From the NCBI GenBank assembly GCA_003024985.2, contig PXIH01S0042131.1: a stretch of 10,990 nucleotides of DNA. One strand, written 5' to 3'. Each line of letters starts with the position of its first letter. Position 1 is the stretch's first letter. Under the pieces are notes generated by a model. That model was not told the DNA's origin. It worked only from the letters and a program-made list of their open reading frames with translations, and made no database searches. Below, piece by piece: positions 8,881 to 10,990 of this stretch. Made by a program: the position numbers and the translations under genes. This stretch comes from Euperipatoides rowelli (Eukaryota; Onychophora; Udeonychophora; Euonychophora; Peripatopsidae).

Positions 8881-9790
8881 CAATACTATTTTATTTTTAA
8901 ATTCTACCATGCCCTGCTAGCATTATTATTCATGTGTTTCTATTGAAGATTAATTTAGGCCACTACTTTTACTTTAGTAGCCTATAATAGCCTATAGATT
9001 GTCAAAGTGGGTGTTCATCCAGATCCCAAGAAAGATAATTGGTAAATTAATAAATTAAATTAATATATAAAATATACTCTGACAATGTAAATAAATATGA
9101 CCATATAAATAAACTGCAAATTTTTGTTAATCATAATGGTCTAGCTTGCACATTAATGTTCCTAATTCATTCAAAAGAAATCTTGTGTATTCAGTAACCA
9201 GAATACCATTCCAAATATTTATATCCCTATGTGAAGAAGCTCAATTTCATTCCTTAATTATAAATATCATCCCATAAAATAATTTCTACATTCTGCAATG
9301 TGTTTTAGTTTTGATAAAATCCATAGCCTAAATTCAGAATCTGCATGTTGAACCATCAATTTATAATTAGCCTATAAGATACCAGCATAGAAATAGTTCA
9401 TATCTTTTTTTAATTTTTTTTTTAATAATTATTAATGTTAAGAAAATTAATTAGAAATTTTACTAATGATAGCCAAGTTTCTATGCCAAAATATTTTAAT
9501 TTGACATTATTGTTCATGCAGGAAGTCAATAAGTCATTAATTATTTGGCTTGAAGCTTTTTCAGTGATTTTTTTTTTTTTTAATGAAGTTTATTTTAATA
9601 TAAATTTACTTAAATATAAAATATACACTTATAATACCTAGAGATTACTGCTTTTAAAGAACAAAATTAAAATAAAAAAGACAAAAAATAACAATGAAGT
9701 TTAATGGCATGATTAACATTTTAAGAACTAAAGCCTATTTAGAAATATATCAGGCTCATTTACTAAAAAATAAGTGAGTAATAATATATT
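8881..9790. other. AT-rich non-coding DNA
   Basis: There is no gene or structured RNA. TAGCCTATAATAGCCTATAG near 8979-8998 is a tandem pair of the shortened TAGGCCTA-type word. The open frame at 9435-9641 is AT-rich noise. Confidence 0.55.
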
Positions 9791-9830
9791 TTAAAAGTTT
9801 TTTTTTTTCTTGTATTTTATTATTCAATAT

Positions 9831-9850
9831 GGTGACAAAATGGCGGACGT
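9831..9850 (+). promoter_or_regulatory. YY1-like site, possible 5' end / internal promoter
   Basis: GGTGACAAAATGGCGGACGT contains AAAATGGCGGAC (9837-9848), close to the YY1 consensus AAAATGGCGGC. Such sites lie just downstream of transcription starts in many animal genes and at the 5' end of LINE-1 elements. This one stands about 125 bases before the degenerate viroplasmin-PHD reading frame, as expected for its 5' leader. The site also contains an ATG opening a seven-codon upstream frame (MADVLRV, stop at 9861-9863). The role is inferred from motif and position only. Confidence 0.4.
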
Positions 9851-9983
9851 CTTAAGGGTCTGAGTGGCGAAACATTATAGCCTATTATTTGTTTTGTCGA
9901 TATATTTTTCATAATGTAGCCTAGTCAATTGTAATCCAACTATCAAGTCTGATAGTGTATCTATATGGTAAAATGAAAAAAAT

Positions 9984-10100
9984 TATGCAGTAAGAAAAGG
10001 AGTAAAACCTGGAATTTACAGAAATTATGACGAAGTTTTGAAACAAATCTCAGGCTATAAGAATGCATCGTTCAAAAGTTTCAACAATATTTTAGAAGCT
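9984..10100 (+). other. Viroplasmin / RNase H1 N-terminal (Cauli_VI-type) domain segment
   Basis: The 39 codons show the family hallmarks in order: YAVRKG at the first strand, KPGIY followed by a -Y-D-E-V turn, an L-K-Q-I-S-GY segment, then the KNASFKSFNN block before a final EA. In the family these correspond to YAV-x-G-x-x-PGIY, W-x-E, V-x-GF/Y and A-x-FK-x-F. The length fits the usual domain of about 40-45 residues. The segment itself has no internal lesion. Confidence 0.85.
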
Positions 10101-10162
10101 TAAAACTTTTTAAAAGGAAAAAAATAAAGAATCACCTGGAGATTGTAAGAAAAAAAAAATTT

Positions 10163-10318
10163 TGTTTTATTTGTGACAGAAGTAATAACTACATAGATTT
10201 AATCTGGTGTGTGGGGAAATGTTTAAAATCTTTCCATATAACGTGCCTAAACTCGTGATATGGAAAAGATAAAGATATAGACTTCAACAATTTCAAGGAG
10301 TTTAAATGCTACGGTTGT
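10163..10318 (+). other. PHD-type zinc finger segment (C4HC3)
   Basis: The metal ligands are all present in the standard order. CFIC (10163-10174) gives the first pair. WC and GKC (10208-10222) give the second pair, with three residues between the cysteines. SFHITC (10229-10246) gives the His-x2-Cys pair, and CYGC (10307-10318) the last pair. The Trp just before the third Cys and the Phe before the His fit the PHD pattern. PHD fingers usually read histone H3 tails. The only fault is the in-frame TGA at 10256-10258 in the variable loop, preceded by TCG, compatible with decay of a CGA codon. Confidence 0.8.
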
Positions 10319-10366
10319 TTGGCTTTTGATAAGGGGATGGTACGCTTTTATCAGAATTCTCCCTTC

Positions 10367-10547
10367 TAGAAATAGCAAGAGATTATTTAACGAAATAATA
10401 CATTAGAAACTAACCTTTAATTTGGGTTATGGAAGAACAGTTCGTTTTCTATCCATTTTGATCGTTTAAAAAATTTCGAGCTCGGTTTTGCACTATTTCA
10501 TGTCGGTGGATAGAGATATCTGATAAACCAAGGGAGCAGTAATTATT
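10367..10547 (+). other. Sequence after the PHD segment, no intact frame
   Basis: All frames close quickly. Shifting by one base from 10333, a frame reads GDGTLLSEFSLLEIARDY and stops at TAA 10396-10398. This could be a frameshifted continuation of the PHD protein or chance. Base composition stays less AT-rich than the distant flanks, consistent with the same decayed element continuing here. Confidence 0.3.
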
Positions 10548-10620
10548 AAGGTGAGATTTCAGTGATATTCTGGCGATTTTAGAATGTCAGAGTTCAAAGT
10601 CCAAGGTGAGATTTAAGTGA
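10548..10620 (+). repeat. Duplicated 18-mer containing a splice-donor-like AAG|GTGAGA
   Basis: AAGGTGAGATTTCAGTGA at 10548-10565 recurs at 10603-10620 with a single change (C to A), 55 bases apart. Each copy contains AAG-GTGAGA, a near-consensus metazoan 5' splice site. The intervening sequence is not otherwise duplicated. It could be a donor site duplicated by chance, or the edge of a repeat. The splicing role is only inferred. Confidence 0.5.
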
Positions 10621-10643
10621 AAATTTACTTGTTTCTTTTCATT

Positions 10644-10990
10644 CAAGATCCTCCAAATATCTAATTTTTGATATTATTTATATAATAATATTTGGGGGAT
10701 CTTGTTATATTCTATATTAAATATGAGGGGGTGGGGTGTAAAGTAATATAACACCTTCATCTTTCAAGATCCCCCTAATATTGATATATAAATATCATCA
10801 AAAATTAGATATTTGGAGGATCTTGAAAGATGAAGGTGTTATATTCTACATAAAATATGAGGGGGAGTCTGTAAAGTAAACAAATATAACACCTTCAGTG
10901 TTTCAAGATCCCCCAAATATTGATATTATGTAATTAATATCAAAAATTAGATGATATTTGGAGGTTCTTGAAAGATGAAGGTGTTATATT
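10644..10990. repeat. Tandem array of long inverted repeats (hairpin units), first core inverted
   Basis: Three hairpin-forming units lie head to tail. Unit 2 (10745-10845) has arms starting AATATAACACCTTCATC and continuing TTTCAAGATCC, perfect for 28 bases and then interrupted by single mismatches. Unit 3 (10883-10990) has the same arms, slightly diverged, and ends at the window edge. Spacers share AAATATGAGGGGG and TGTAAAGTAA. Unit 2 to unit 3 spacing is 138-139 bp. Unit 1 (core 10644-10704) lacks the outer arms, with 13 bases (AAAGATGAAGGTG) missing from the right arm. It is probably the array edge. The array could be a palindromic satellite, nested MITEs, or a source of fold-back RNA. No protein coding is seen. 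Confidence 0.9.
10846..10882. repeat. Spacer of the hairpin array
   Basis: This spacer, CTACATAAAATATGAGGGGG followed by AGTCTGTAAAGTAAAC, separates units 2 and 3. Its equivalent between units 1 and 2 (10705-10744) keeps the same order and orientation: ATATTCTA, TAAATATGAGGGGG and TGTAAAGTAA. The shared spacer shows that the units descend from tandem duplication of hairpin plus spacer. Confidence 0.8.

Larger units (their letters stand above)
9972..10366 (+). pseudogene. Degenerate viroplasmin (RNase H1 N-terminal) + PHD-finger protein
   Basis: This patch encodes two recognisable domains on one strand. Residues from Tyr at 9984 (YAVRKGVKPGIYRNYDEV, then GYKNASFKSF, then LEA) match the viroplasmin-type N-terminal domain of RNase H1, which binds RNA/DNA hybrids and double-stranded RNA. 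After a basic linker (10100-10159) comes a C4HC3 PHD finger (10163-10318). The frame is damaged. The ATG at 9973 is one base out of frame across an A7 tract. A TAA at 10101-10103 ends the first segment, and one missing base near 10100 would restore continuity into the linker and PHD. A TGA interrupts the PHD at 10256-10258, and a TAG closes it at 10367. I infer a mobile-element protein, such as an ORF1 of a non-LTR retrotransposon (PHD fingers are known in CR1-like ORF1 proteins). The alternative is a dead copy of a host gene. No catalytic RNase H, reverse transcriptase or transposase is visible. Confidence 0.75.

Noticed and set aside
9435-9641. 68-codon plus-strand ORF
   Set aside because: AT-rich noise with poly-T-derived Phe run and no recognisable feature.
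10231-10265. Inverted repeat TTTCCATAT / ATATGGAAA inside the PHD segment as a regulatory hairpin
   Set aside because: The arms are only nine bases and lie within a clearly protein-derived segment, so coincidence is the simpler explanation.
10644-10990. CRISPR array
   Set aside because: The repeated units are long palindromes with conserved spacers in an evidently eukaryotic sequence, unlike short repeats separated by unique spacers.

Overview
The window looks like AT-rich, mostly non-coding DNA from a metazoan nuclear genome. It has long A and T homopolymers, no bacterial-type gene packing, no operons and no long open reading frames. The palindromic octamer TAGGCCTA occurs nine times between 1510 and 6679, with many one-base-shorter relatives (TAGCCTA, TAGGCTA). 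From general familiarity this suggests a marine invertebrate, possibly a crustacean, but that is an inference and not a demonstrated assignment. No intact gene, tRNA or rRNA could be supported.

Layout. 1-1240: AT-rich DNA with a GC-richer island at about 880-1240 that is probably an old repeat. 1240-2690: AT-rich DNA with a T tract plus a strong polypyrimidine/CAG acceptor-like site (1680-1720) and an 18-bp-arm hairpin (1818-1866). 2769-2984: a coding-like stretch with one internal TGA, possibly a retroelement gag remnant. 3389-3520: a small unrecognised ORF. 5151-5570: two head-to-tail copies of a roughly 140-bp repeat that I do not recognise. 6266-6298: a perfect 15-bp hairpin. 6462-6519 and 6677-6847: two short exon-like or pseudogene-like patches of uncertain nature. 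6850-9780: AT-rich DNA, including a block at 8350-8880 whose plus strand is strongly T-rich.

The best supported and most interesting part is the right end. A YY1-like AAAATGGCGGAC site (9837-9848) is followed by a degenerate ORF (9972-10366). It encodes a viroplasmin / RNase H1 N-terminal-type domain and then a C4HC3 PHD finger. It is broken by an apparent A-tract length error at its start, one frameshift near 10100 and an in-frame TGA at 10256. The arrangement (5' YY1-like site, nucleic-acid-binding domain, PHD finger) suggests the 5' end and ORF1 of a retrotransposon, or a similar mobile-element protein. The reverse transcriptase or transposase that would prove this is not in the window.

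Immediately downstream (10644-10990) lies a tandem array of long inverted repeats, about 139 bp between units, each able to fold into a hairpin. The 61-bp hairpin core of the first unit is inverted relative to the cores of the next two, while the spacer keeps its orientation. The array runs off the right edge of the window.
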